Both the position numbers and the translations under genes were made by a program. This document shows positions 1 to 8,250 of a stretch of DNA of 64,000 nucleotides, in pieces. Within the stretch, counting starts at the first letter, position 1. Each line of letters begins with the position of its first letter. The notes beneath the pieces are model-generated. The model was not told the origin of the DNA, made no database searches, and saw only the letters and a list, made by a program, of their open reading frames with translations. Source of the DNA: JALFST01 sp022779285 (GTDB lineage: Bacteria > Bacillota > Clostridia > Tissierellales > Peptoniphilaceae); the NCBI GenBank assembly GCA_050313895.1, contig JBNPMI010000008.1; one strand, 5' to 3'.

Positions 1-30
1 GAAAAACTATTTATGGGCTCAAAAAAAATA

Positions 31-59
31 TTGCAAGAAACGGTTGAATATGGTATCTT
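31..59 (+). promoter_or_regulatory. Probable promoter of rpsT
   Basis: TTGCAA (31-36) and TATCTT (54-59) are separated by 17 bases, and a TGG precedes the -10 element (extended -10). It lies about 44 bases upstream of the S20 start codon. Inferred from consensus match only. Confidence 0.55.
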
Positions 60-102
60 ATTTTGGTAACTTATTCGACTGCTATACCAAGGAGGTGAGA
101 AT

Positions 103-372
103 ATGGCGAATATTAAATCCGCAAAAAAGAGAGTCATGATTGCCGAGCGTAACCGCATGCGCAATCGCAGCAAAAAGTCCGAAATCAAAACTTACATCAA
201 AAAGTTTGATGCGGCCATTGAGGCAAACTCACCTCAGGACGCGAGCGAGCTTTTAAAGACGATTGATCGCAAGCTGAAGAGAGCTTCTTTTGGAAGCACC
301 ATTTCCAAGAATGCCGCAAACCGCAAGATCAGCCGTTTGCAGAAGCGCCTCAACGCATTATCGGCTCAATAA
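103..372 (+). CDS. rpsT: 30S ribosomal protein S20
   Basis: Primary rRNA-binding protein of the small ribosomal subunit (bS20). The 89-residue product starts with the typical N-terminus in which Ala-Lys-rich residues are followed by an R-N-R-M-R-N-R-S-K-K-S stretch, and it is lysine/arginine-rich throughout, as the family is. Length matches the usual 85-90 residues. An AAGGAGGTGA Shine-Dalgarno site sits just upstream of the ATG. It is monocistronic: its own promoter precedes it and a strong hairpin terminator follows within 15 bases. In many Firmicutes rpsT is likewise found next to lepA and hemW, as here. Confidence 0.97.
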   Translation: MANIKSAKKRVMIAERNRMRNRSKKSEIKTYIKKFDAAIEANSPQDASELLKTIDRKLKRASFGSTISKNAANRKISRLQKRLNALSAQ

Positions 373-385
373 CAGAATCGGCAGG

Positions 386-412
386 CAGCTCCTTTTTGGA
401 GCTGTTTTTTTT
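386..412 (+). terminator. Intrinsic terminator of rpsT
   Basis: Perfect 7-bp stem CAGCTCC / GGAGCTG with a TTTTT loop, followed directly by eight T residues. Confidence 0.92.
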
Positions 413-434
413 GAATATTGCCATACGAAAGTTA

Positions 435-443
435 TGTTATACT
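435..443 (+). promoter_or_regulatory. Extended -10 promoter of lepB-lepB2-lepA-hemW
   Basis: TGTTATACT is an extended -10 element (TGN plus TATACT) 32 bases before the first signal peptidase gene. A possible -35 TTGCCA (418-423) has a short 14-base spacer, so the extended -10 probably carries the promoter. Confidence 0.5.
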
Positions 444-474
444 AAAATGACATATTTTTTGGAAGGGGATTTCT

Positions 475-1131
475 ATGAGCAAGAAAAAAGAAAATAAAAT
501 CCCGGAGAGCGAAGCGTCGGCCGAGGAGCTCGATTCCGATTTGGTGCAATTTTTTGAGGATGATTTGACAGTCGATACCGGCAAGGCGGAAGAAACCGTT
601 TCGGTTGAGAAAAAGGGCTCTTTTTGGAAAAATTGGCTCCTGCCGTTAGCGGTTACGGTGGGAATTGCTTTTTTTATTCGCATTTTTATTGGAGGGCCGA
701 CCACGGTGCGCGGCAGTTCCATGTTTCCGACCTTGAAAAACGGAGATGTGGTGCTTGTCAGCAAGCTGAGCACGTATTTTAAAAATTACAAGCGCGGTGA
801 TGTGGTGATTTTAGATTCTCCGGATCGGGCAGACAAGGAGCTTTATATCAAACGCATCATCGGCCTTCCGGGAGAAACCGTGGAGATCCGCGATGGGAAA
901 ATATATATTAACGGAATGTGGCTGCAGGAATTCTATCTGTCTGAGAGGAAGACGGGAATCTATAATGCCTCTCAATGGAAATTAGGACAAAATGAATATT
1001 TTGTGATGGGAGACAATCGCAAGCAGGGGGCAAGCAACGACAGCCGTCTTTTCGGCCCTGTTCCGGTCGGTACCTTGGACGGCAAAGCGCTTTGGTGTAT
1101 CTGGCCCATCTCGGATTGGAAGCCGCTTTAA
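475..1131 (+). CDS. lepB: Signal peptidase I (first paralogue)
   Basis: Membrane-anchored serine/lysine protease that removes signal peptides from secreted preproteins. The 218-residue protein has an acidic, charged N-terminal tail of about 50 residues, one membrane helix (about 54-72), then the catalytic Ser in G-S-S-M-F-P-T (Ser82) and the general-base Lys in Y-I-K-R-I-I-G-L-P-G-E (Lys126). The MGDNR box and the late S-R-x-F-G-P box are present. It is the first gene of a run with lepB2, lepA and hemW. The unusually acidic cytoplasmic tail distinguishes it from the second copy. Start chosen by GGAAGGGG upstream. Confidence 0.95.
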   Translation: MSKKKENKIPESEASAEELDSDLVQFFEDDLTVDTGKAEETVSVEKKGSFWKNWLLPLAVTVGIAFFIRIFIGGPTTVRGSSMFPTLKNGDVVLVSKLSTYFKNYKRGDVVILDSPDRADKELYIKRIIGLPGETVEIRDGKIYINGMWLQEFYLSERKTGIYNASQWKLGQNEYFVMGDNRKQGASNDSRLFGPVPVGTLDGKALWCIWPISDWKPL

Positions 1132-1152
1132 GGACTGAGGTTACCGAAATAG

Positions 1153-1701
1153 ATGAGAAAGACGAAAAAAGCAAATAAAAAAAATGACAAGCTCAGCTTT
1201 TTTGATGTTGTACGCATACTGATTATTGCGCTCGTGATTGCTTATTTCATTACACACTATATTGTAAGCTCGACGCAGGTGGAAGGCACATCCATGGAGA
1301 ATACGCTCAACAATGCGGACCGAATCTTTATACAGAAAGCGGGCGTGTCGGAAAAGACCCTCAAGCGGGGAGATATTATCGTTTTTCAAGCGCCGGATGA
1401 GAATCTGGATTATATCAAGCGTGTGATTGCATTTCCCAATGAGTACGTGCAAATTGAAAACGGACAGGTGTATATCAACGGGACACGCCTGAACGAGCCC
1501 TATATCAATACCGATTATACCCATACCTCGGATCAAACGGAATGGCTTGTCGGTGAGGGAGAGATTTTTGTAATGGGGGATAATCGCATTCCGGGAGCGA
1601 GTAAGGATAGCCGCAGCTTTGGCCCCATTCCCGTAAAAAGCGTTCTCGGAAGAGCTTTTTTCCGTTATTTTCCATTGGATAGCATTGGAGGTTTGCATTG
1701 A
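1153..1701 (+). CDS. lepB: Signal peptidase I (second paralogue)
   Basis: Second type I signal peptidase, 182 residues, 21 bases downstream of the first. It has a basic N-terminus, one membrane helix (about 20-40), catalytic Ser47 in the G-T-S-M box and Lys89 in Y-I-K-R-V-I-A-F-P, followed by MGDNR and S-R-S-F-G-P. It lacks the acidic tail of the upstream copy and the two are clearly diverged, so they are not a recent duplication. Tandem SPases are common in Firmicutes and may divide substrates between them. Its stop overlaps the TTG start of lepA, indicating translational coupling. Confidence 0.94.
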   Translation: MRKTKKANKKNDKLSFFDVVRILIIALVIAYFITHYIVSSTQVEGTSMENTLNNADRIFIQKAGVSEKTLKRGDIIVFQAPDENLDYIKRVIAFPNEYVQIENGQVYINGTRLNEPYINTDYTHTSDQTEWLVGEGEIFVMGDNRIPGASKDSRSFGPIPVKSVLGRAFFRYFPLDSIGGLH

Positions 1702-3512
1702 AAGCATACGCACAGGAATCCATACGTAATTTTTCCATTATTGCACATATTGATCATGGCAAGTCCACATTAGCCGATCGTCTGATTGAGCTCACGGGGG
1801 CGGTAACCCGGCGTGAGATGCAGGATCAGCTTCTGGATTCTATGGATTTGGAGCGTGAGCGCGGTATTACCATCAAGCTCAAGGCCATCAAGCTGTTTTA
1901 TGAGGCTCTGGACGGGAAAACCTATGTTCTGAATTTGATCGATACACCGGGTCATGTGGACTTTAATTATGAAGTTTCTCGAAGCTTGGCAGCTTGTGAG
2001 GGAGCCGTTCTTATCGTAGATGCTTCGCAGGGAGTGGAAGCACAGACGCTTGCCAATACCTATCTTGCCATAGAGCAGGATCTGGAGATTCTGCCGGTCA
2101 TCAATAAAATTGATCTTCCCAGCGCCAATATTCCGATGGCAAAGGGAGAAATCGAGTCCATTCTCGGCTTTGATACCGAAGGTGTGCCGCTCATCTCCGC
2201 GAAGGAAGGAACCAATGTCCGTGATGTTCTGGAAGATATTGTCAAAAATGTTCCGGCTCCGCACGGATCCGCTGATGCACCCCTGCAGGCGCTGATTTTC
2301 GATTCGTATTACGATACGTATCAAGGCGTGATCATGTATGTTCGTGTGAAGGAAGGCGCCATTCGAACAGGACAGCGCATTCGCATGATGGCTACGGGCA
2401 GAGAATACCTTGTTGATGAAGTGGGATATAATGCCGGCTCTCACGTGCCGACGAGCGAGCTCATCACGGGAGATGTCGGTTATGTGATCTGCTCCATCAA
2501 AGCCGTGGGCGATGCTCAGGTGGGCGATACAGTGACCGATGCCGAGAATCCGGCGCAGGAATCCCTTCCCGGCTATAAAAAGGTGGTGCCCATGGTCTAT
2601 GCGGGGATTTATCCCACCGAAAATGAAAGCGTCAATAATGTGCGCGATGCCTTGGAAAAACTCCAGGTCAACGATGCGGCGCTTGTTTTTGAAAAGGAAA
2701 GCTCCGTTGCGCTGGGCTACGGATTTCGCTGCGGCTTTCTGGGCATGCTTCATATGGAAATCATTGAGGAACGTCTGATTCGTGAATTCAATCTTGATAT
2801 GATCGTCACGGCTCCGTCTGTTATTTATCATGTGAAACAAAATGACGGCGCGGAGCTGCAAATCCAAAATCCGGCGGATTTTCCGGATCCCACTTTGATT
2901 GACCGGATTGAGGAGCCCATTGTAGAAGCCGCGATTATGACGCCGAAGGAATATATCGGTACGATTATGGAGCTATGCCAGCAGAGGCGCGGAATTTATA
3001 AGAATATGGAGTATCTTGATGAATTGCGCGTCATGGTTCATTATGAGCTGCCGCTCAATGAGGTGATCTATGATTTCTTTGACGCATTGAAATCCAAGAC
3101 ACGCGGTTATGCAAGCCTTGACTACGAGCTCAAGGACTATCGTCCCTCGGATCTTGTCAAGATGGATATTCTGGTCAACGGTGAACCGGTCGATGCCCTC
3201 TCACTCATTGTGCATCGTGAAAAGGCCTACGAGAGAGGCAGAAGGATTTGTGAACGTCTCAAGGGAGAAATTCCCCGCCATCAGTTTGCCGTTCCTATTC
3301 AGGCGGCTATCGGCGGGAAAATTATTGCCCGTGAGACCGTGCCGGCCGTGCGCAAGGACGTTTTGGCAAAATGCTATGGCGGCGATATTTCCCGTAAAAA
3401 GAAGCTTTTGGAGAAACAAAAGGAAGGAAAGAAACGTATGCGTCAGGTGGGCAACGTGAGTATTCCGCAAACGGCCTTCCTATCCGTGTTGAAATATGAT
3501 GAAGACAAGTAA
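1698..3512 (+). CDS. lepA: Elongation factor 4 (LepA), ribosome back-translocase GTPase
   Basis: Translational GTPase that acts on ribosomes. The 604-residue length is standard. G1 is A-H-I-D-H-G-K-S-T near residue 17, G3 is D-T-P-G-H-V-D-F near 80, and G4 is N-K-I-D near 135. The LepA-specific C-terminus ends with K-K-K-L-L-E-K-Q-K-E-G-K-K-R-M-R and G-N-V-S-I-P-Q. The start is a TTG (1698-1700) overlapping the TGA of the signal peptidase gene, with GGAGG six bases upstream; no ATG gives a better N-terminus. The end overlaps hemW by 17 bases. Confidence 0.97.
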   Translation: MKAYAQESIRNFSIIAHIDHGKSTLADRLIELTGAVTRREMQDQLLDSMDLERERGITIKLKAIKLFYEALDGKTYVLNLIDTPGHVDFNYEVSRSLAACEGAVLIVDASQGVEAQTLANTYLAIEQDLEILPVINKIDLPSANIPMAKGEIESILGFDTEGVPLISAKEGTNVRDVLEDIVKNVPAPHGSADAPLQALIFDSYYDTYQGVIMYVRVKEGAIRTGQRIRMMATGREYLVDEVGYNAGSHVPTSELITGDVGYVICSIKAVGDAQVGDTVTDAENPAQESLPGYKKVVPMVYAGIYPTENESVNNVRDALEKLQVNDAALVFEKESSVALGYGFRCGFLGMLHMEIIEERLIREFNLDMIVTAPSVIYHVKQNDGAELQIQNPADFPDPTLIDRIEEPIVEAAIMTPKEYIGTIMELCQQRRGIYKNMEYLDELRVMVHYELPLNEVIYDFFDALKSKTRGYASLDYELKDYRPSDLVKMDILVNGEPVDALSLIVHREKAYERGRRICERLKGEIPRHQFAVPIQAAIGGKIIARETVPAVRKDVLAKCYGGDISRKKKLLEKQKEGKKRMRQVGNVSIPQTAFLSVLKYDEDK

Positions 3513-4674
3513 TCCCTTCGGCATCTATATCCATATTCCCTTTTGCAAGGAGCGTTGCACTTATTGTGATTTTCTCACGTATCCGCACGTTCCTTCTTTT
3601 CATGCGCCCTATGTGGAAGCCCTGATTCAAGAGATCCGCCATCCGGAGACGAAGCGGCGTCTTGACGGGAGAAGGGTCTCCTCGATCTTTTTAGGAGGCG
3701 GTACACCCTCCTTGCTTCCGCCGAAGGCTCTGCTGCGGATTTTCGAGACTCTGCGAGGAGAGGTATCCCTGGAGGAATCGTGTGAGATCAGCATCGAGGC
3801 CAATCCCGACACAATTACCCCGGAGACGGCGGAATGCTTTGCTCTCTGCGGAATCAACCGCGTTTCTCTTGGAGTGCAGAGCTTCTCCCCGAGGCTTTTG
3901 GAGGCTATGGGAAGAACACACCATGTGGACGATGTGGAAAATGCGGTACGGAGCTTGCACAAGGCGGGAATCTGCAATATCAATTTTGATTTGATCGAAG
4001 GATATCCGCAGCAGACGATATCCGATATCGAACACGATCTCGCTGCCGTGGAAAAGTATGCGCCCACTCATATCTCTTGGTATTCGCTGATCCTGGAGGA
4101 AAAAACCTTATTGCACTATCAGTGGAAGAGGGGGAGGATCGCGATGATGGATGAGGACTCGGAATGGAGACTCACAGAAAAAATTCGAAGCGGCATTCAA
4201 GAGCTCGGCTATCATCGCTATGAGATTTCCAATTATGCGAAAACGGGTTTCCAATCCGTGCACAACCTGCTCTATTGGACAGGTGAGGATTATTTAGGGC
4301 TGGGGCTGGGCGCTGCGTCTTATATAGATGGCATTCGTTTTGAACAGACACGAAGACTTGGCGCCTACCTTGCAATCGGAGAGGAGCCCCTGCCGATCAC
4401 GATTCTTGAGCGAACCGAAGAGGATGCGCTCTTTGAGCAGATGATGACGGGATTGCGTAAGGCGTCGGGGATTCAACGATCCCGTTTTCAGAAGAGAAAC
4501 GGAGTCGATCCGCTCGCAATCGCACCTCGGGCCTTTGCCGAGGCTCGTGAAGAAGGGCTTGCCGATTGGAATGACGAAGCGCTTTTTCTTACAGAGAAAG
4601 GTCTGGATCTTCAAAACAGGGTTTTGGTGGCGGTCTATGAAGAGATGGATGAGACAATGTCGGCGGAAAAATAA
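3496..4674 (+). CDS. hemW: HemW-type radical SAM protein (heme chaperone / CPDH-like)
   Basis: Radical SAM protein of the HemN/HemW family. The cluster motif P-F-C-K-E-R-C-T-Y-C-D-F supplies Cys17, Cys21 and Cys24; the SAM-binding G-G-G-T-P-S follows near residue 68. At 392 residues it fits HemW (heme insertion chaperone) rather than true coproporphyrinogen dehydrogenase, which is longer and has an extra N-terminal cysteine. HemW commonly follows lepA. Two ATGs (3496, 3499) are possible, inside the end of lepA and without a clear Shine-Dalgarno site, so translation is probably coupled. Assignment to HemW is from family knowledge. Confidence 0.9.
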   Translation: MMKTSNPFGIYIHIPFCKERCTYCDFLTYPHVPSFHAPYVEALIQEIRHPETKRRLDGRRVSSIFLGGGTPSLLPPKALLRIFETLRGEVSLEESCEISIEANPDTITPETAECFALCGINRVSLGVQSFSPRLLEAMGRTHHVDDVENAVRSLHKAGICNINFDLIEGYPQQTISDIEHDLAAVEKYAPTHISWYSLILEEKTLLHYQWKRGRIAMMDEDSEWRLTEKIRSGIQELGYHRYEISNYAKTGFQSVHNLLYWTGEDYLGLGLGAASYIDGIRFEQTRRLGAYLAIGEEPLPITILERTEEDALFEQMMTGLRKASGIQRSRFQKRNGVDPLAIAPRAFAEAREEGLADWNDEALFLTEKGLDLQNRVLVAVYEEMDETMSAEK

Positions 4675-4705
4675 AAGCCTCCGATCCGTAGATCAGAAGC
4701 TTTTT
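4675..4705. terminator. Bidirectional terminator between hemW and sdaAA
   Basis: 12-bp stem (4675-4686 with 4691-4702, two mismatches) with a CGTA loop. TTTTT follows on the plus strand, and TTATTTT follows on the minus strand, so it can end both convergent units. Confidence 0.7.
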
Positions 4706-4743
4706 CAAATTCGTTTGTCCGGAGGTTCCGCAACATCATCCGC

Positions 4744-4780
4744 AGGCGGCCGGAGAGGAGACCGCCGCCTCTATTTTTTC
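4744..4780 (+). terminator. Second GC-rich hairpin ending the hemW operon
   Basis: AGGCGGC... pairs with ...CCGCCGCCT (4744-4770), followed by TATTTTTTC. The T-run lies inside the end of the convergent sdaAA gene. Confidence 0.55.
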
Positions 4781-5658
4781 TTCTTTCCAAACACCTGTTC
4801 ACGGATTTTTTGCCCCGTGGGAGTGGTTGCCAGTCCGCCCTGTGATGTTTCACGGAGAGCAACGGGGATGGATTCTCCCACCTCTTTCATAGCCGCAATG
4901 CATTCGTCCACAGGGATATACAAGGGAACGCCGGCAAGTGCCATGGACGCCGCGCAAAAGGCGATCATAACACCGGAGGAATTGCGTTTGATGCATGGAA
5001 TTTCGACAAGACCGGCCACGGGATCGCACACAAGGCCCATTTGCTGAATGATGGCCATACCCATGGAATCCGCCACCTGCTGTGGAGTTCCGCCCAGAAT
5101 TTCTACGATGGCGGCTGCAGCCATGCCCGAAGCGCTGCCGCATTCAGCCTGACATCCACCCTCAGCGCCTGAAATCGAGGCCATTTTCGCCATGACCATA
5201 CCCAGTGCGCCTGCGGTGACCATGCTCATGATGATTTTATTCTTCTCGATTTTGCGATCCTCGTAAAGACTGACCAGAACACCGGGAAGAATCCCGCAAC
5301 TTCCTGCGGTAGGAGCCGCCACCACGCGCCCCATACCGGCGTTGCAATTCGAAACCGCCATGGCTCTTCCCATAGCGCGTGTCACAAAGTCGCCGCAAAG
5401 AGTCTCCGCGGAATCCGCATATTGAATCATTTTGGCGCCATCGCCGCCGGAAATGCCGGACGTGGAGCGAAAATCGGGATCCTTTCCGATGCGCACGGCA
5501 TCGACCATAACATCGAAAGCGATCTCCATTTTCTGAAGCACCTCCTCCGGTGAAATATGCATCTGTTCCGCCTGCTCCTCAAGGCAGAGCTCACTGAGGC
5601 TTTGATTCTTTCGGTTTGCAAAATCCACGAGCTCCTGAATGGAATGATAAGAAAACAT
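4771..5658 (-). CDS. sdaAA: L-serine ammonia-lyase, iron-sulfur-dependent, alpha subunit
   Basis: Catalytic subunit of the two-subunit L-serine dehydratase (serine to pyruvate and ammonia), a 4Fe-4S enzyme typical of anaerobic Firmicutes. At 295 residues it matches the alpha subunit. Conserved cysteines that can bind the cluster are visible in G-S-C-G-I-L-P-G, G-G-C-Q-A-E-C-G and G-L-V-C-D-P-V-A-G, and the A-P-T-A-G-S-C box is the family signature. It follows sdaAB by 21 bases on the minus strand, so the two subunits form one operon. It feeds serine carbon into pyruvate and, with the butyrate genes, into acids. Confidence 0.95.
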   Translation of the reverse strand: MFSYHSIQELVDFANRKNQSLSELCLEEQAEQMHISPEEVLQKMEIAFDVMVDAVRIGKDPDFRSTSGISGGDGAKMIQYADSAETLCGDFVTRAMGRAMAVSNCNAGMGRVVAAPTAGSCGILPGVLVSLYEDRKIEKNKIIMSMVTAGALGMVMAKMASISGAEGGCQAECGSASGMAAAAIVEILGGTPQQVADSMGMAIIQQMGLVCDPVAGLVEIPCIKRNSSGVMIAFCAASMALAGVPLYIPVDECIAAMKEVGESIPVALRETSQGGLATTPTGQKIREQVFGKKKK

Positions 5659-5679
5659 AAACTTCTCTTTTCTAACGAG

Positions 5680-6348
5680 CTAAATAGCCCGAATCAATAT
5701 GGTGTTGAGTATATGGGGGAGAGTTTTCAAATCCGACTTTAAGGAATCCGGCGGATTTTCATCAAATTCGATCGTCATAATGGCATCCTTGCCTTTTTCC
5801 TTACGGCTCAGACGGAATCCGGAAATATTGAGTGTATCGTATTTGTCTCGAAGCATATTGGTAACATCCGCGATGACCCCGGGGACATCGCGGTGCAGGA
5901 CAAGAAGCGCACAATTATCTCCTGAAAAATCCACGCGCATGCCATTGACCTCGTCCACGCGGATATTGCCGCCGCCGATGGAAGCGCCCATGACGCTTCC
6001 TTCCTGTCCGTCAGCCGTGCGAAAATGGATGCGTACGGTATTGGGGTGGGTGTTCGGGATTTTTGTAGGAACAAAGGTAAAATCAATTCCGCGATTCCGT
6101 GCAATATTGATTGCATCACGAATTTCCACGGCATCACTGTGATAGCCCATGATCCCTGCGAGCAGGGCACGGTCCGTGCCATGCCCCTGATAGGTATAAG
6201 CAAAGGAACCCGAGAGCTCAATGCGGAGTGAGGCGGGCTGTTCCTCATTCATGATTTTATTGGCAACTCGGCCGAGACGAACGGCTCCGGCAGTATGCGA
6301 GCTGGAGGGACCGATCATTACGGGACCGATGATGTGAAATATATTCAT
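5680..6348 (-). CDS. sdaAB: L-serine ammonia-lyase, iron-sulfur-dependent, beta subunit
   Basis: Beta subunit of L-serine dehydratase, 222 residues. The N-terminal half has the signature G-P-V-M-I-G-P-S-S-S-H-T-A-G, and the C-terminal third (about 148-222, V-L-H-R-D-V-P-G-V-I-A-D-V-T-N) is an ACT domain of the kind that binds serine in this family. It is the first gene of a minus-strand pair with sdaAA. An AAAGGAC site precedes the ATG. Its promoter must lie in the short stretch shared with the divergent lysine-riboswitch transcript (6349-6420). Confidence 0.95.
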   Translation of the reverse strand: MNIFHIIGPVMIGPSSSHTAGAVRLGRVANKIMNEEQPASLRIELSGSFAYTYQGHGTDRALLAGIMGYHSDAVEIRDAINIARNRGIDFTFVPTKIPNTHPNTVRIHFRTADGQEGSVMGASIGGGNIRVDEVNGMRVDFSGDNCALLVLHRDVPGVIADVTNMLRDKYDTLNISGFRLSRKEKGKDAIMTIEFDENPPDSLKSDLKTLPHILNTILIRAI

Positions 6349-6394
6349 ATGTGTCCTTTCTGATTTTTTCTATAGCAATCATACCATTTTTTAC

Positions 6395-6423
6395 TTGACA
6401 TTTCTTCAGGAATCATTCATACT
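6395..6423 (+). promoter_or_regulatory. Promoter of the lysine-riboswitch transcript
   Basis: TTGACA (6395-6400) and CATACT (6418-6423) with a 17-base spacer, about 15-20 bases before the start of the riboswitch aptamer. Confidence 0.75.
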
Positions 6424-6437
6424 TGTTAAAATTTAAT

Positions 6438-6648
6438 ATCAGGTAGAGGAGCATGGCCCATGAATACGATAGGGAGGCGGTAGCCGGGGAACTGTCGGAA
6501 AGGGGAGCCTTGCCGAAATAATTCGCCGGACGCGGCGGGTTATTGGGATCGTATTGAACAAATACGATACTGTCATCGTACCACGATGATGCGCTATCAA
6601 GGGCTGACAGAATCATCAGAAAGGGAAAGCGCAGGCTTTCCCTTTTTT
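6438..6648 (+). promoter_or_regulatory. Lysine riboswitch (L-box) with expression-platform terminator
   Basis: The 5' side carries AGGTAGAGGAGC (6441-6452), the hallmark L-box start. The core block GAAAGGGGAGCCTTGCCGAA (about 6498-6517) matches the conserved lysine aptamer block. The 3' side GGGCTGACAG (6601-6610) fits the closing helix. It is followed by a terminator, GGGAAAGC / GCTTTCCC (6623-6642), then six T. The architecture predicts that lysine binding promotes termination and so lowers expression of the transporter genes downstream. The match to the class is by eye from known L-box sequences; no covariance model was run. Confidence 0.9.
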
Positions 6649-6684
6649 GTATTTCGTCGGTATTCTTGAGGAAAGGAGCTTGTT

Positions 6685-8250
6685 GTGAAAAGGAAAGGGA
6701 TTCTCACTCTGTTCGTCGTGTTGATACTGCTTTTTCCCGCAGCAGGGTATGCGGCTGAGGGGAATCAGGAAACCTTCACGGTAGGAATGGAGGTCAACTA
6801 TGCGCCGTTTAACTGGTCGCAGACGACTGCTGACAACGGTGCGGTTCCGGTGGAAAACAGCCCGAACGAGTATGCGAACGGCTATGATGTCTGGATGGCT
6901 AAGCAGCTTGCGGATGCCATGGGCAAGAAGCTGGTGATACAAAAAATTGAGTGGGACGGTCTGCCTCCGGCGCTGATATCCGGGAAGATTGATGCCATCA
7001 TCGCGGGGATGAGCCCCACGCCGGATCGCAAGGAGATCATCGATTTTACGGATAACTACTATTCCTCGGATCTCGTGATTGTAGTGCAAAAGAACGGCTC
7101 GTATGCCTCCGCGGCTTCGCTTGAGGATTTTCAGGGTGCACGGATTACGGGACAGCTCAATACATTCCACTACGATGTGATCGATCAAATTCCCGGAGTA
7201 CGGAAGGAGACGGCCCTCGATAATTTTCCGACCATGATCACAGCGCTGCTTTCCGGAAAAATCGACGGATACGTTTCGGAAAGACCGGGCGCGATGTCTG
7301 CGGTGCAGTCCTCGGATGCCCTTACCTGCATCAGCTTTGACGAGGGAAGGGGATTTCGGACGGATCCGGACAATACCTCGATAGCCGTGGGCGTGCAGAA
7401 GGGCAGCCCTCTTAAGAAGCAGATCAACGATGCGCTTTCTGAAATTACAGAAGAGCAAAGACAAAGTGCCATGCAGGAGATGGTCAATCTCAATGTTGCA
7501 AAGGCGCCGGATTCATTTTTTGACGGTGTCATGCGAATTCTCTCCGGATACGGAATGCTCTTTTTAAGAGGTGCAGGCGTCACTTTGCTCATCTCATTGG
7601 CGGGAACCATAGCGGGATGCGTGATCGGGCTGCTCGTGCAGATTTTACGCTCCGTGCCCATAATTTCGGGAAAATCTCCGATCCGCAACGGGCTCATTCA
7701 TGCGGTTCATCTTCTTTGCGGAATCTATGTAGAGGTGTTTCGCAGCACACCGATGATCGTGCAGGCCATGCTCATCTATTACGGAAGCAAGCAATTCCTG
7801 AATGTGGATTTGAATGCCATTGCGGCAGGAATGATTGTCGTTTCCATCAATACCGGCGCTTATTTAGCCGAAACGATCCGCGGCGGAATCGACAGCGTGG
7901 ATCGCGGCCAATTCGAGGCGAGCTATGCGCTGGGCCTTTCCCATTGGCAGATGATGATATACGTCATTCTGCCGCAGGCGCTTAGAGCCATATTGCCCTC
8001 AATCGGAAATGAATTTGTGGTCAATATCAAAGACACCTCTGTTTTAAACGTCATTTCCGTTACAGAGCTTTTCTTTATTACCAAGGGGGTGGCAGGATCC
8101 ACACTTCTCATCTTTCAATCCTATCTTGTCGCAGCCGTAGTTTATTTTGTCATGACGCTTTGCGCGACACAGCTGATTCGTCTGCTCAGCCGGAAGCTGA
8201 ATCCGGATACGCAATTCAGTCTTGCCAGTGCAACAGGAGGTGTCAAATGA
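6685..8250 (+). CDS. Amino-acid ABC transporter, fused substrate-binding and permease protein (probable lysine uptake)
   Basis: A 521-residue fusion. A signal peptide (1-23, ending A-A-G-Y-A-A) precedes a family-3 solute-binding domain (about 30-270; E-V-N-Y-A-P-F-N-W, then the G-M-S-P-T-P-D-R box). A polar-amino-acid permease domain follows (about 285-510) with the EAA-type loop E-A-S-Y-A-L-G-L-S. The start is GTG with AAGGAG upstream. It lies 37 bases after the terminator of a lysine riboswitch, which argues for lysine or a close basic amino acid as substrate; the protein sequence alone says only polar amino acid. It overlaps the ATPase gene by an ATGA. Confidence 0.9.
   Translation: MKRKGILTLFVVLILLFPAAGYAAEGNQETFTVGMEVNYAPFNWSQTTADNGAVPVENSPNEYANGYDVWMAKQLADAMGKKLVIQKIEWDGLPPALISGKIDAIIAGMSPTPDRKEIIDFTDNYYSSDLVIVVQKNGSYASAASLEDFQGARITGQLNTFHYDVIDQIPGVRKETALDNFPTMITALLSGKIDGYVSERPGAMSAVQSSDALTCISFDEGRGFRTDPDNTSIAVGVQKGSPLKKQINDALSEITEEQRQSAMQEMVNLNVAKAPDSFFDGVMRILSGYGMLFLRGAGVTLLISLAGTIAGCVIGLLVQILRSVPIISGKSPIRNGLIHAVHLLCGIYVEVFRSTPMIVQAMLIYYGSKQFLNVDLNAIAAGMIVVSINTGAYLAETIRGGIDSVDRGQFEASYALGLSHWQMMIYVILPQALRAILPSIGNEFVVNIKDTSVLNVISVTELFFITKGVAGSTLLIFQSYLVAAVVYFVMTLCATQLIRLLSRKLNPDTQFSLASATGGVK

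Noticed and set aside
1770..2867. 365-residue open frame on the minus strand inside lepA
   Set aside because: It lies wholly antisense to the well-conserved lepA gene, and its His/Ile-rich translation has no domain pattern.
6413..6616. Minus-strand open frame opposite the riboswitch
   Set aside because: Covers the lysine riboswitch in antisense; no ribosome site or family.
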